Of a DNA stretch of 64,000 nucleotides, positions 12,105 through 22,899 are shown piece by piece. The stretch is from Cynocephalus volans (lineage: Eukaryota; Chordata; Mammalia; Dermoptera; Cynocephalidae). Under the pieces are notes generated by a model. It was not told where the DNA came from, made no database searches, and worked only from the letters and a program-made list of their open reading frames with translations. The stretch spans positions 184,502,071 to 184,566,070 of the forward strand of contig NC_084462.1 of NCBI RefSeq assembly GCF_027409185.1. The letters are read 5' to 3'. The translations under genes and the position numbers were made by a program. How positions within the stretch are numbered: the stretch's first letter is position 1; each line of letters opens with the position of its first letter.

Positions 12105-15100
12105 ATGGCCTCCAAGTGCCCCAAGTGCGACAAGACCGTGTACTTCGGTGAGTGCCCGGCCGGCCCGCCCCGCCGCCCTTCGCGGCCAGCTCCCTGCCGC
12201 AGCGCCGCGCGCACCCCGGGTACGCTCGGGGAGCGCCCGGCCCCAGCTCCGGCCCCGGGATGCGCGTCCCGGAGCCCGACTGGCCGGGCTGCCCACGCGG
12301 GTGCGGCCCGAGGGTGGGGCTGCGACGGGGCGGGGGCGGCCACGCCCGAACCCCGAAGCGGCCGGTGGGGGCGGCGGCGCCGCACGGGGGATGCGTGGTC
12401 CCCCGGGTGAGGCCGGGGTTGGCGGGAGCGGCTCGGACCCGCGGGTGCGTCGCGGTCCTCGGGGCGGCGCCGCGCAGGGCGGGGTCGGGCGGGGTCGCGC
12501 GGGGCGGCAGGCTGGGGGCGCCTCCCACGAGCCCCTGTCTGCCGCGGCCCTTGCCCGCTGCGCCCTGACCGACCGCCCCGCGGGCACGAGGACGGGCCGG
12601 CGTGGCCCGAACGGTGACCCCCAGCCCCCACTCAGACCGCTGCCTAAGCTGGGCCGGGCCGGGTCTGGGCTCTGCTGGGATTCAGTCCAAGCGGGGGCGA
12701 CCTTGGCCTCTACCTCCTGCCTGTCCCAACGCGCTCCCTTCTCTGGCGCGAGTTCCCCCGGGAGTTTCACAAGGGTGTGGGGTGTGGGCTGGGAGTGACT
12801 CGCGAGTCCCCACGAGCTGGAGAGGGCACCAGTGCCCAGGCAGCCTGGGTGGCCAGGCCCCCTGTCTCCTCAAGGTCAGGATGGCCCTGCGTCGGCAGCC
12901 CTCTGCCTTCAGGCGCCCACCCTAGTTCTCACTGTCCCTGGGCCACTCCCCTCCTACCAGGCTCCTCCTGGCCGATCCTCTCCCCACCTCTGCCAGAGTG
13001 GCAAACTCCCTGCCCACCCGCCCACCAGCTCCTGCCTCAGAGAGACTTAGTGCCAGAAGTGAGGATGGCAGAGGGGCTGGGACAGACAGGGACCCTTCCC
13101 GGGTCCCGGGTCATCCCAGGAACAGTGGTCAGGAGCAGGAATGTGGACAGGCTGCGGTTAAGGCCACGGGGCTTCCCTGGTTGACAGGCTGGAGGAGGTG
13201 GCAAGCAAGTTGTTTGCTGTTCCCAGAGGGGAGGGACCGGATTTGGCCTGGAGTGCTTCTGGCGAGGCTGGGAGCCGAGGGGCTTCCGGCTGCCTCCTCT
13301 TAGAAGTCCCCGCAGCCCTCAGTTCCTGTCCCAGAGAGGGCTGGTCCCTGCAAGGCCCAGGGTAGGGGACAGTCCTCAGGGCCCTCCTGCAGTTCAGCTG
13401 CCCATGACTTTGCCCCAGGCCAGGCCAACGAAGGGCTCTCTGGGGCCTTGGCCAACAGTCCTGTGGACAACCCGGAAAAGTGATCTGCCTGCTTGGTCCG
13501 CCACTGGCTCTTAACAGAAAACAAAGGCGCTTCAGACCCGCTGGCTTCTGTCCTGCCTGGGAGGCACTGCCGGGGTGGGGGTTCGGAATTCTGCCCACCT
13601 TCCCAACCAGGCGGCACTCCCGCTGTCCCAGCAGCCCACACCTGAGTAGAACCCGGGCCGGGACATCCTAGAGTGACCCCAGGATGCTGTGCCTCTGTGT
13701 CCCCCAGAATGCATGCAGCCTGGGGGCGGGGGGAACTGGCTCCCTTCCAAGGCATTAGAGCCAATCGATTCTGTTTTCCCAACTCAGGCCTGTAATGTGT
13801 GGCCATCGACCCACCCAGGGGGTCAGAGGGTCACCTCCCTGCCCCCACATGGCCCACATCCCAGAGCTGGCCAGGGCATCATGGTTCTGGCAGCCCTGAG
13901 CTGCAGCTGCCACTGCTGTCGATGGCCATCAGGACGACCTCCTTATCGCAGTGCTGGGGACAAGGCCGCCTCTGGCTCAGCCAGCTCCTGCTGGCCCTGG
14001 CTTGGGCACAGTGGGGTCCTGGCTGGCTGTATATTCCAGCATCCTTGAGTATAGAGGTTCCGGCCAGAGGGATCTAAGCTGGTGCTGCCACGGAGGGTGG
14101 GGTGGTCCTAGGGGCTGGCCCTGGCCTGGCCATGCCCAGCAAGTTCTGCCAGGGCTGTGGAGAGCTGGCACTCAGGGCCCTGCACTGGGTCACCTGGAGG
14201 ATCGCAGGCTCACTGCCACCCACGGGCTTCTCAGGGTAGGCTGTGCCTTGGCCAAGACCCGACTCTCCCCAGCATTGTAAGAATTGCCCAGAGAAGGCCT
14301 GGCCCAAACAGCAGATCTGCTAGGACACTCTCTGAGGAGAGGTCCTCAGCCAAGCAGGGTGACAGGAGCCCAGCCTGCATGGCCCCTCCTCCTCCCAGAT
14401 GCCTCCCGCCTGGCCCCTTCCCTTTGGAATTCCGACTCTGCCTTCCTTCCCGCCCTCTTCTCCTCCACCCTTTTCCTGCCTGGCTCCCATGGGAGGCCCC
14501 AGCTTCCGTGCATTGGGAGGAAGGGCCCCCCCTACTTCCGTCCATTGGGAGGTGGCCCAGCAGCCCCGGCACTGGGGGTGGGGGGTGGGGGGGCAGGAGG
14601 GCACCATCCCCGCTCTCAGCAGCTGGCCTTGGACCTTTGGTGTTAACAGTGGCAGCCAGAAGCACTGGGAGGGTGGGGGAGATCTCAGGTCTTAGGATGA
14701 GGAGGCCGAATATAGACAGACAGGGTCTTGCCGAGTGTCCCGTGGGGGACGGGACTGGCCTCACCGCAAGGAGTGCTGGTCTCTGCCAGCTCTGTCGGGG
14801 CCTGATGGAGGGGCAGGGACATGTGTGAGGGAGGATGTGTGGGAGTGTGAGGCAGGTGTGCGAAGGAGGCAGGTGTGCAGGGGAGGCAGGTATCTAGAGT
14901 GGCAGGTGTGGGGACAGGTGTGTGTGTGAAGTGGGTGTGAGTGCAGGCAGGTGTTTGAGGGAGGGCCACACGGGCCAGTCACAAGCAGACACCGAGGGGA
15001 TTAACAGGTGCTGAGCTGGGACCCCTTATAGGTGGTGGCTCCAGCATTGACTTCAGGACCGTGGAGTGACCAGGACCCAGGGGGAGAGCAGGGCCCTGGA

Positions 15101-16756
15101 GGCTGCGGCCTCCGGAGAAGGCCCAAGAAGGGGGAGGCGGCGGCCAGGTGGCCGGAGGCGGCCGCGCTAGGAGCCCCCGAGGAGCAGAAGCGTCGGCCCG
15201 GCCTGCGCGGTGGAGGTGGGGGTGAGGGGCGGGGGTGGCAGGGGACAGGCGCCGCAGGCGCGGGCCCTGACCTCTCGTCCCCGCCAGCCGAGAAGGTGAG
15301 CTCGCTGGGCAAGGACTGGCACAAGTTCTGCCTCAAGTGCGAGCGCTGCAGCAAGACGCTGACGCCGGGCGGCCACGCCGAGGTGAGCCCTGCTGCGCGG
15401 CGGGGGTGGCCGGGGGGTGGCGCGGCCCGGCCCTCACTCCCGCGTGTCCCTTGCGCAGCACGACGGGAAGCCGTTCTGCCACAAGCCCTGCTACGCCACG
15501 CTCTTCGGACCCAAGGGTGAGCGCGGGGCCCCGGGGGGGCGTCGGGGTGGCTCCTCGGGCCCCGCAGAGCAGGGCAGGCCCGGGGGCCGGGGGGCCCTCC
15601 CGGGCAGCGCCGCGTCCCCAAAGCCCGGCGCCCTCCCTGCTACTCTCCGAAGTCCGTCCTGGCCCCCTAAGTCCGGGTGCGAGGCCACTGGCCACCCGCC
15701 CGATGTGCCCGCCACCCACAGGCGTGAATATCGGGGGTGCCGGCTCCTACATCTACGAGAAGCCCCCGGCCGAGGGGCCTCAGGTCACCGGCCCCATCGA
15801 GGTCCCCGTGGCCCGAGCCGAGGAGCGTAAGGCGAGCGGCGCCCCCAAGGGGCCCAGCAAAGGTGGGCTGCGCACGGTGCCCGGGGGAGGGGCTGGGGCG
15901 ACCACCGGCTCGCCCTGACCCGTGCCCGCCCCTCCCCAGCCTCCAGCGTCACCACGTTCACCGGGGAGCCCAACGTGTGTCCCCGCTGCAACAAGAGGGT
16001 CTTCTTCGGTGAGTGACCACGCCCAGCCCCGCCCTCTGGGAGGCCTTCCCCGGACGGGCTCGGCATCTCCGTTTCCCCCCTCAGCTGAGAAGGTGACATC
16101 TCTGGGCAAGGACTGGCACCGGCCATGCCTTCGCTGTGAGCGCTGCAGGAAGACGCTGACCCCGGGCGGGCACGCGGAGGTGAGGGGCGCACAAAATGGG
16201 GGGGACGCAGGGCGCCAGGCTGGGCCGAGGGCACCGTGAGCGGGGACGCAGGGCGCCAGGCTGGGCCGAGGGCACCGTGAGCGGGGCGCGCGGAGGGGTG
16301 GGTGGGACTGCCCCCTGGTGGCCACAGCTCCTTGGTGCCGCGCTGGCCCCCGCCCCAGGGTGCGTGGACCTGGACATGGCCTTGGGAGCTTGAGGGCGCT
16401 CAGGGAGGGAAGCAGGCACATGAGGACGTTGTCTCGGGTCCACACAGTGGAAGCCCCTGGGGGAGTGGGGCCAAGGAGGCTGTGAACTCCCCGCTGAGTG
16501 TCCTCCCCTTCCTGTCCCCAGCACGATGGCCAGCCCTACTGCCACAAGCCCTGCTATGGAATACTCTTTGGACCCAAGGGTGAGTGTGGAGAGGGCCGGG
16601 GATGCAGGTGCCACCCTCGCCTACCCCACGCCCACCCCACGCCCCTGGTCGTCCCTTTCCTCCCCACCCCAGCTGCCTCTCTCTGCAGGAGTGAACACCG
16701 GGGCCGTGGGCAGCTACATCTATGACAGGGACCCTGAAGGCGAAGCCCAGCCCTAG
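12105..16756 (+). CDS. CRIP2: CRIP2, cysteine-rich protein 2 (two LIM domains, 208 aa)
   Basis: CRIP2 is a LIM-only adaptor of cytoplasm and nucleus, prominent in vascular and cardiac muscle. It has no enzymatic domain and works by protein contacts through zinc-binding LIM folds. Coding exons are 12105-12147, 15288-15382, 15459-15516, 15722-15862, 15940-16008, 16085-16179, 16522-16579 and 16689-16756 (TAG 16754-16756), totalling 627 nt. The ATG has a strong context (gaccATGg). LIM1 ligands are C5, C8, H26, C29, C32, C35, C53 and C57. LIM2 ligands are C126, C129, H147, C150, C153, C156, C174 and C178, so all are intact. Each LIM is followed by a glycine-rich tail ([10 protein letters not shown] and [10 protein letters not shown]). 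The linker holds [19 protein letters not shown]. Exons 2 and 6 are both 95 nt and exons 3 and 7 both 58 nt, a record of internal LIM duplication. Length equals that of human CRIP2. Intron 1 is 3.1 kb. Confidence 0.98.
12148..15287 (+). other. CRIP2: CRIP2 intron 1
   Basis: This 3.1-kb intron is CpG-rich for its first 500 bp (the downstream shoulder of the promoter island) and becomes ordinary GC-rich sequence after about 12700. No mobile element is recognised. A purine/TG-rich minisatellite-like tract lies at 14818-14965. Frames within it are not supported as genes. Confidence 0.6.
14818..14965 (+). repeat. Diverged GGCAGGTGTG-type minisatellite
   Basis: The word gcaggtgtg and close variants recur about every 10-25 bases (near 14852, 14870, 14906, 14921 and 14948) in a stretch that is nearly free of C on this strand. 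The units are irregular and diverged, so this is an old minisatellite or simple-repeat tract inside CRIP2 intron 1. Confidence 0.6.
16201..16282 (+). repeat. CRIP2: Perfect 41-bp tandem duplication in CRIP2 intron 6
   Basis: Copy 1 (16201-16241) and copy 2 (16242-16282) are identical and begin ggggacgcagggcgccaggc. A partial third start (ggggcgcgcgg) follows. The lack of divergence indicates a recent event. It sits just upstream of a CTCF-like motif at 16308-16324 in the same intron and does not touch either splice site. Confidence 0.9.
16308..16324 (-). promoter_or_regulatory. CTCF-like site in CRIP2 intron 6
   Basis: Read on the minus strand this is TGGCCACCAGGGGGCAG, matching the core CTCF consensus (CCACCAGGGGGC plus its left flank TGG) at nearly every position. 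It is the best CTCF match I can see in the window. Occupancy cannot be judged from sequence. Confidence 0.7.
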
Positions 16757-17415
16757 GCCCGCAGCCCCCTCCATGGGGCACGGGCCCACCTGCCTCCTGC
16801 CGGACCCTGCCCTGGGGCACACTATGCTTGGCTGTGTGGGGGAGACGGACCAGCTGCCCAGTCCCACCCCAGCGTGCCTACTGCAAGTCCAGGGCCTGTG
16901 CGGTGGACAAGGCCGCTGCGGCAGGGGGTGGTCTCCAGACCAGCCCCGATGCCCAGCCCTGTGTCTTTGTTCCTTTGTGTCTGCCTCTCTCTCTGGATTC
17001 TCCCTGTGTCCCAGCCTATTTTTTGTGTCCATGTGCCTACGTGTCCCTGCGTCTGTGTCCATGTCTCCGTGTCCCCATGTGTCTGAGTCCTTGTGTTTCT
17101 TTGTATCCCAGCATTTCTGTGCTGGTCTCCCTGTCACCGCATGTCCCTGCGTGTCCCATGTCCCCGGTGGGTCTCCAAGGTAGCCGTTCCACTTTCCCTC
17201 TCCTGCTGGCCCATGCCTGCCCTACTAGTGTTATTTATGCTCCCCATGCTGGTGACAGCCACACCCCTCACAGTGTCCCCACAGCAGAGGGCATCCCTGC
17301 CAGGAGTCCTCTGCCCGGCTCCCACACTGCCTCGCCAGCGCCCGCCCACCACCCTCACATGGTTCACTCAACTGATGAGACACTTGCAGTCAATAAAAGG
17401 TTTGAAGATTGCAGG
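16757..17415 (+). other. CRIP2: CRIP2 3'UTR with polyadenylation signal
   Basis: About 0.65 kb separates the CRIP2 stop from a canonical AATAAA at 17392-17397, so cleavage is expected near 17410-17420. The segment 16975-17170 is low-complexity, built from irregular gtgtc/tgtccc words. No coding potential is supported. Confidence 0.8.
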
Positions 17416-17750
17416 ACCCAGCACCTTTTCTCTGGTTGGGGGATGGATGTGAATCCAGGACAATGTCCTTTTCTCCTGCTCAGGGCCAACTTCTGGTGGG
17501 GGTTGGGTCCTGTTCCCAAAGGCAGCTGGGGAGGAGGGAGGAAGCAAGGGGCTTGGCCGTGGTCTGGGCAGTGGTGCCAACATTGAGATGGGTGCGCAGG
17601 CAGAGAAGCCAGGCTAGGCAGAGGTGGGGACAGTGGGGGCATCCTGAGGGTAGGGTCCATTGAGGACAGTCCCCGGGTTTTGCTGAGGTCTCCCTGGGGG
17701 AGAGTGGTGCCTACGGGCTGATCCTGAACCATTGGAAATGTCAACCGCAG

Positions 17751-17839
17751 GGCTGGCCTGTGGCTCACTTGGGAGAGCGTGGTGCCGACAACACCAAGGG
17801 CTAAGATCCCCTTACCGGTCATCTTTTTTTAAAAAAAAA
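17751..17839 (+). mobile_element. t-SINE (tRNA-Ile-derived), short or internally deleted copy
   Basis: The element runs from ggctggcctgtggctcact to an A-rich tail and ends with the family signature ccccttaccggtcatc. It carries the anticodon-arm remnant gtggtgccgacaacacca but only one tRNA-like unit, as if dimer halves had recombined. It is flanked by a 17-bp target-site duplication, 17734-17750 and 17840-17856 (ggaaatgtcaacc[g/t]cag, one mismatch), so both ends are well defined. Confidence 0.85.
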
Positions 17840-18286
17840 GGAAATGTCAACCTCAGGCATTGGAGCCAGGAGATGCCTGGACCCATCAGAACCAGGAGGT
17901 GTGGGAGGGGTTAGCCTTGAGAGCAAGCAGAGGGTGTGGTTGGGATGGGACAGGTGACCAGAGGAGGGGTCTTGTGCAGAGGATGGGAAGCTGGTGAAGG
18001 GTGTCTGTTTCCCGCTTCTGTTCACAGGGCGATGTGCAGGCCTTCCTGCACTGTGGCACGAGTGGGGATGGCCTAGGTACAGAATGAGGGTGGTGATGAG
18101 GGCCAGCGCCTGGGGGCTCAAGTCCCTCTGTGCCCAGTGCTCTGCTGACTGCGTTTGCAGTGATAACGGAGTCGCCCCAGCCTCCCCAAGTGGTCCAGGC
18201 TTTGTCCTTCGCACCAGGACCCCTTGGCTGCTCTGAGTGGAGCCCCTCCTTGCAGTCTGCCTTCCCTCTATCTGCCTCTCCTTGGA

Positions 18287-18304
18287 TGCCCGCTAGAGGG
18301 TGCC
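18287..18304 (+). promoter_or_regulatory. Possible CTCF-like motif
   Basis: The sequence tgcccgctagagggtgcc matches a CTCF core (CCRCTAGAGGGYGC type) in + orientation, with several mismatches in the flanks. It lies between CRIP2 and the MaLR provirus. It is a weaker candidate than the site in CRIP2 intron 6. Confidence 0.35.
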
Positions 18305-18958
18305 TATGCTCTTCCCCTCGGGCACACTGGGCAGAAATTACAGACCTCCCCTGCTGGATCAGCCCGTCCCAGCCCAATGTGGGTCCCCCAACCTCTGGCT
18401 CATGCTCCCCCACCCCTGGCACAACACCCCAGATGCCTTGGCCCTGCCTGGAGCAAGGGGCGCCTGGACCTGGTCACCTTGATGCACACCCCCCATGGGA
18501 CAGGGTGGCTGGCATTTCATGCCCATTCCCAGCTCGAAAACCCTTGGCACAGGCCTTTCCCCAGACTCCCCTCCAGTCCACAGGCTCAGACATAGCTGGG
18601 CCTGGATGCCTGGCCCATTGTTCTGCAAGCAGCCATCCGTGTCCCTAAGGAGGAGCGCAGGCCGGCTCCAGTGTCCATCAACACCACCACCTCCCTGCAC
18701 TTGGCAAGTGTGACCTGGGTACCCAGCGTGTGTGGCCACATATCCTCCCATCTGGAATGCAGCCAGAAAGCGTAGGGTGTGCTCCCCAACCCCAGGCAGA
18801 GAGGAGGTTCAGGCAGGTCCTGGGCTGCTCAGGGGAGGGGCTGGGACGGCTCCCCTTCTCATCCCGTTCAGTACTGCCTGGTGGGGAGGTCATTCTAGGG
18901 AGAACTCAGTCTTCCCTGAGCAGCCCGTCCTCTCACTGCTGGCTCCAGTGCTGGAGGG

Positions 18959-19200
18959 TGCTGTGGTTTGAATGGCCGCCAAGCTCATGTTGGAACTTAA
19001 TCCTCAAGATGGCGATGGATGGTGGGGCCTTTAAGAGTGAGTGGATTGATCGTCCTTGGAGTAATGGAGTAGTGGGTGGATGGGTTAACGGTGGCCACGG
19101 GCGTGGTTCTGCTGGCTTTCTAAGGAGAGCGAGTGAGCAGGTCAGCTCTCTTGCTCCTGCCGTTCATCATGTGACAACCCTGGTTGCCACGATGCTGGTG
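18959..19200 (+). repeat. 5' LTR of the MaLR provirus (truncated)
   Basis: It aligns with the 3' LTR from tgctgtggtttgaatgg through the tctaaggagagcgagtgagc block (about 19121-19140). An internal stretch equivalent to 3' LTR positions around 20910-20945 is absent, and the terminal portion with the acccagtttcaggt block is missing. The loss is a deletion across the LTR/internal boundary. Confidence 0.75.
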
Positions 19201-19577
19201 AAAGTTCAGAAGACAGGAAGACCAGGGACAGCTTGGAACATGTTGGAGATTGATTGAATGGTGGTGACCACATGCTAGAAACAGGGACTGTAAAGGCCAT
19301 TCTGAGGAGGTCTCAGATGGAAACAAGGAGGCACTTATTGGAAAGTGAGGCAAACGTCACCCTTGCTATGAATTGGCAAAGAACTTGGCTGCATTGTGTG
19401 CATGCCAGAGAGCTCTGTAGAACGTAGAACTTCAGAGTTATGACCCAGGGTATTTGGTAGAACAAATATCTAAGCAGCAAAACATTCAGGCAGCTGCATG
19501 ATTACTTGTAAAAGCCTATGCTGAGTTATGGCAGCAAAGATATGACTTAAAGCTGAAATTTATAATTAAAGGGAAGT

Positions 19578-19764
19578 TGGGGCTGGCCCTGTCGGGAGAG
19601 TGCAGCGCTTGGGAGCGCAGCGGCGCTCCCGCCGCGGGTTCGGATCCTATATAGGGATGGCCGGTGCGCTCACTGGCTGAGCATGGTGTGGGCGACATCA
19701 AGCTGAGGGTTGATCCCCTTACCGGTCACAACAAAGACAAAAAAAAATAATAATAATAATAATA
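19578..19764 (+). mobile_element. t-SINE, GC-hairpin dimeric subfamily, nested in the MaLR
   Basis: The head ggggctggccctgtcggga leads to a GC-rich segment in which gggagcg and cgctccc can pair. The B box ggttcggatcc and a second tRNA-like unit ending ccccttaccggtcac follow. The tail is acaaagacaaaaaaa followed by (taa)n. Perfect 16-bp target-site duplications (ATAATTAAAGGGAAGT) lie at 19562-19577 and 19765-19780. It postdates the MaLR it interrupts. Confidence 0.9.
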
Positions 19765-19994
19765 ATAATTAAAGGGAAGTAGAGGGTAAAAAATTGGAAA
19801 ACTCTGAGCCTGGCCCTGTAGAGTGAAAAAGTGTGTTCAGGAGAGGAAACTGAGGATGTAGTCCAGTGACCCTTTGTTAAGGAGATGAGTACAGAAGGAG
19901 ATATTATCAGAGAATGGAAAAAAGACCTTGAAGGCATTTCGGAGATCTTTGAGGCTGCCCCCCCATCACAGGCCCACTGGCCTGGGAAGAAAGA

Positions 19995-20621
19995 ATGGTT
20001 TGGGGAACAGGCCTGAGACGCCCTCCACTGGCTTGCTGCCCAGGGTCTCCTCCGGATGCTGCTCCCCACACCCCAGCAGATCCAGCCATGGCTAAATTGG
20101 CTCCAGGTGTGGCTGGACCCAAAGTTTTGGAAGATACAAGCCGGAAGCCTTGGCACCATCCACGTGGTGTTAGGTTTGCAGGCTCGCAGAATGCCAGAGC
20201 TGTGGAGACGTGGCAGCTTCCACCCAGATTTCACAGGATGTATGGAAAAGCCTGGGGGCCCAGGAAGAGATCTGTCACAGAGGTGGAGTCACCAGAGACA
20301 GCCTTTGTTAGAGCAATGCCGAGTGGAAGTGGAGGGTCGGAGTTGTGGCAGAGAAATCCCACGAGGGGCATGCCTAATGGAGCCATGGGAGTGGGGCCAC
20401 CCCTGAGACCCCAGCATTGTGGAGCTACCAGAGTGGAAGGCCAGCCTGCAAGAGCTGAAGCATGGGCTGAGCCCAGGAAAGCCACAGGAACAGGGCTGCC
20501 CGAAGACTTGGGGACCCAACCACTGTACCAGGGTGCAGAGGATGCTGGACACGGAGTCAAGGCAGATTATTCATCAGCTCTGAGACGTAACGCCTGCCCT
20601 GCTGGTTTCAGATATGCTTAG
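19995..20621 (+). pseudogene. Residual open frame of the MaLR internal region (208 codons)
   Basis: This frame lies wholly inside the MaLR internal sequence, between the nested SINE and the 3' LTR. It belongs to the gag-like/leader frame that MST/THE1 elements carry and that is known to be relic, with no protease, polymerase or envelope domain. It stays open for 208 codons, which is long for such an old element, but the region is GC-rich. There is no evidence of a promoter or host use. I treat it as a retroviral relic, not a gene. Confidence 0.6.
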
Positions 20622-20828
20622 GACCTGTTACCCTTTCTTTTGGCCGATTTCTCCCTTTTTGAATGGGAATATGTACCCTATGTTTGTCCCACTATTGTAT
20701 CTTGGAAATAGATAACTTGTTTTGATTTCACAGATGGGACTTTGGACCCTTCTGAGTTGGTGCTGGAGCGAGTTAAGACGAATGTATTCATACGTGAGAG
20801 GGATGAACTCTGGGGGGCAGGGGCAGAA

Positions 20829-21247
20829 TGCTGTGGTTTGAATGTCCCCCAAGCTCATGTTGGAACTTAAACCTCCAAGATGGTGCTGGAAGGTGGGGCC
20901 TTTGAGAGGTGATTGGATCATGAGAACTGTGCCCTTGTGATGGATTGATCCATTCTTGGAGTAACGGGTTGATGGGTTCATGGTGGTCGTGGGTGTGGTT
21001 CTGATGGCTTTCTAAGGAGAGCGAGTGAGCAGGTTAGCTCTGTTGCTCCTGCTATACCTCGCCATGTGATACCCTGGTGGCCACGGGACTTTGTACAGAG
21101 CCCCCTCCAAGAAGAAAGCCCTCACCAGATGCACCCCCTGGATCGTGGACTTCCAGCCTCTGAAACCATAAGAAACAAATTTCATTTCTTTATAAATTAC
21201 CCAGTTTCAGGTGTTATGTTATAAGCAACAGGAAGTGCACTAATACA
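20829..21247 (+). repeat. 3' LTR of the MaLR provirus (complete)
   Basis: This is a 419-bp LTR beginning tgctgtggtttgaatgtc and ending cactaataca. It contains the conserved block tataaattacccagtttcag near 21190-21210. The host 5-mer GAGGG follows immediately. It has the typical MST-class length and its ends are well defined by the direct repeat. Confidence 0.85.
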
Positions 21248-21339
21248 GAGGGAAGCCCCTGCTGTCGGCTGGGAGGTGGGAGGCTGCTGGGGCATCGCTG
21301 GGCCCCTCCCTTGGGAGCCTCTGGTGGAAATTAGGTCTG

Positions 21340-21620
21340 CAGGAGCCGTGCGGGTGGAGCGCCTTCCCCAGACCTGGGCGGGGCTGGGCTGGGTAGGCCC
21401 CGCCCGGGCCGGCGGGGGGTGTCCTCGAGGGAGGAGCAGCCCTGGCCCTGCCTGGGATGGCAGCTCCCCCCAGGTCTGGCCGGTGCAGGGACCGCCCCAT
21501 TTCCTGTGGGCGGCAGATGACGTGCGGCTGTGTTTGTTTTCGAGCGGTTGTCATGGAAACGGGGAGGGTGTTGTTACTGTTTGTCTTGGCCGCGTCGCTG
21601 GGCGGCGTCGCTGGGGTGGC
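21340..21620. promoter_or_regulatory. Small GC/CpG-rich block with an X-box-like motif
   Basis: Just right of the MaLR provirus is a local CpG-richer block with GC boxes (ggcggggctgggctgg, ccccgcccgggccgg). At 21547-21560 it holds GTTGTCATGGAAAC, the third close copy of the X-box-like motif seen upstream of CRIP2. No exon is recognised, so it may be a distal element of the CRIP2-CRIP1 interval. Confidence 0.4.
21547..21560 (+). promoter_or_regulatory. X-box/RFX-like motif GTTGTCATGGAAAC
   Basis: This third close copy of the motif differs by one base from each copy upstream of CRIP2. It lies in a small CpG-richer block between CRIP2 and CRIP1, immediately right of the MaLR provirus. Confidence 0.45.
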
Positions 21621-22899
21621 CCAGGCCCACTGCACTGCCGGGGCTCCCTCAGTGGCACTGGCTCCAGGAAGCTCCCCCCATCGCCTGCAAGCCAGGTGCT
21701 TCCTCGGGCACCCACAGACCTGATGGCCCCGCGATAGGAGGCGGGAACGGGTGCCTTTGTGCCTGGGGTGCCTCCTTCTCCAGCCTCCTTGGGAGGCTGC
21801 TCCGACCTGGGCCTCCACCCTCACCCCCTTGACCCATGCCCAGCCAGTGAGGTGGCTCTGAAATGCCATCTGACCACCTCTCTCCCCCTCAGAACCTGGG
21901 AACCAAGTCCAGGGAGCCACAAGCCCTTGTGACCCGGCCAGACCAGCCTCACACCCCAGGGCGCTCTGCCAGGCCGAGCCGTGCCCCGCCTCTGCAGGGC
22001 CAGTCTTCCTGTGCTTCCCGGGCGGGTCCCTCCCAGCCTCTGACCTGGGCCCCAGGGTCCTCGCTGGTGCTCCCCGTTGGGCATCTCTGTGGGGCTGCTC
22101 AGCCTGCGGCTCCCTCTGTCCCCACTTCCTGGGATCCCAGATTCTCCCACCCACACTCTAGACCCCCAGCACCCTTTCTCTGGGCCCTGCTCAGCGTCCC
22201 CTGGGTCAGTGACCCCAGCATCAGCCCTAGGCACTCCCGCCTGCCAGCTGAAGCCTTCCCCAGCTCCTGGCTCTCTTTGGACCCCACCCAGCTCAGGCTA
22301 GCTTCCCTGAACCTCTGGAGGGGTGGGGTTATGACAGTGCCCCTACTCTGGGCTGTTGGGGGCTGGGCACAGGCCAGGACTGGCTGGAGACCAGGATGAC
22401 CAGGTGTGGGCAGCACTTTTTCCCAGGGCTGGCTGGCTGCAGGGGGTGGGGGACTCAGACCCACAGGCAGGGCCCCAGCTGCCCGGATGGTAAGCTGGAA
22501 TTCAAGGCAGTGCTGCCTGGGTTTTGGCTCCAGAACACAGAGACTGGGCACCAGGCCCAGCCTCAAGGGAGGGGGTGGGGGCAGGGGCACCCCATCTGGC
22601 CAACTGTGGAACCCAGGCAGGGCCTGCACCCCCGTGGGGGCAAGGCAGGCTGAAGGAGCCCCCCTCTCCTCCACACAACCCCGTTGCCTGCTGTGGCTGC
22701 TTCCGGGAAAGGAGGAAACCGAGCAGCTCTCCCACCTGGGCCGGAGGACAGGCGGGGCCTCTCTGGGGAAGCACAGGCGGAGTCCCTCCCCCACCTCAGG
22801 GCCCAGCGGGCCCACCCTGGGGCCAGTCTGCAGGCCAGACAGGGGGTCCCAGGAGACAAGCTGCTGAAAATAGACCCTGGGAACTTGTGAGTGCCAGTG

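Larger units (their letters stand above)
18959..21247 (+). mobile_element. MaLR (ERVL-type, MST/THE1-like) provirus with both LTRs
   Basis: Two related LTRs, starting tgctgtggtttgaatg at 18959 and 20829, bracket an internal region. The 3' LTR is complete (20829-21247, 419 bp) and ends in taataca. A purine-rich tract (about 20811-20828) precedes it as expected for plus-strand priming. The host flanks on both sides are GAGGG (18954-18958 and 21248-21252), the 5-bp duplication typical of ERVL/MaLR integration. The 5' LTR is shortened: it lacks a block of about 40 bp and its 3' end, running straight into internal sequence near 19190-19220. A t-SINE later inserted at 19578. MaLRs are non-autonomous and no polymerase gene is present. 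Confidence 0.88.

Noticed and set aside
11104-12798. Very long overlapping open frames on both strands around the CRIP2 promoter (up to 474 codons)
   Set aside because: High GC depletes stop codons in all frames. The translations are low-complexity Arg/Pro/Gly/Ala with no domain, and they overlap the CpG island and CRIP2 exon 1 in other frames.
21240-22154. 304-codon minus-strand frame right of the MaLR provirus
   Set aside because: It runs from the LTR edge into GC-rich intergenic DNA with low-complexity translation and no splice or domain support.
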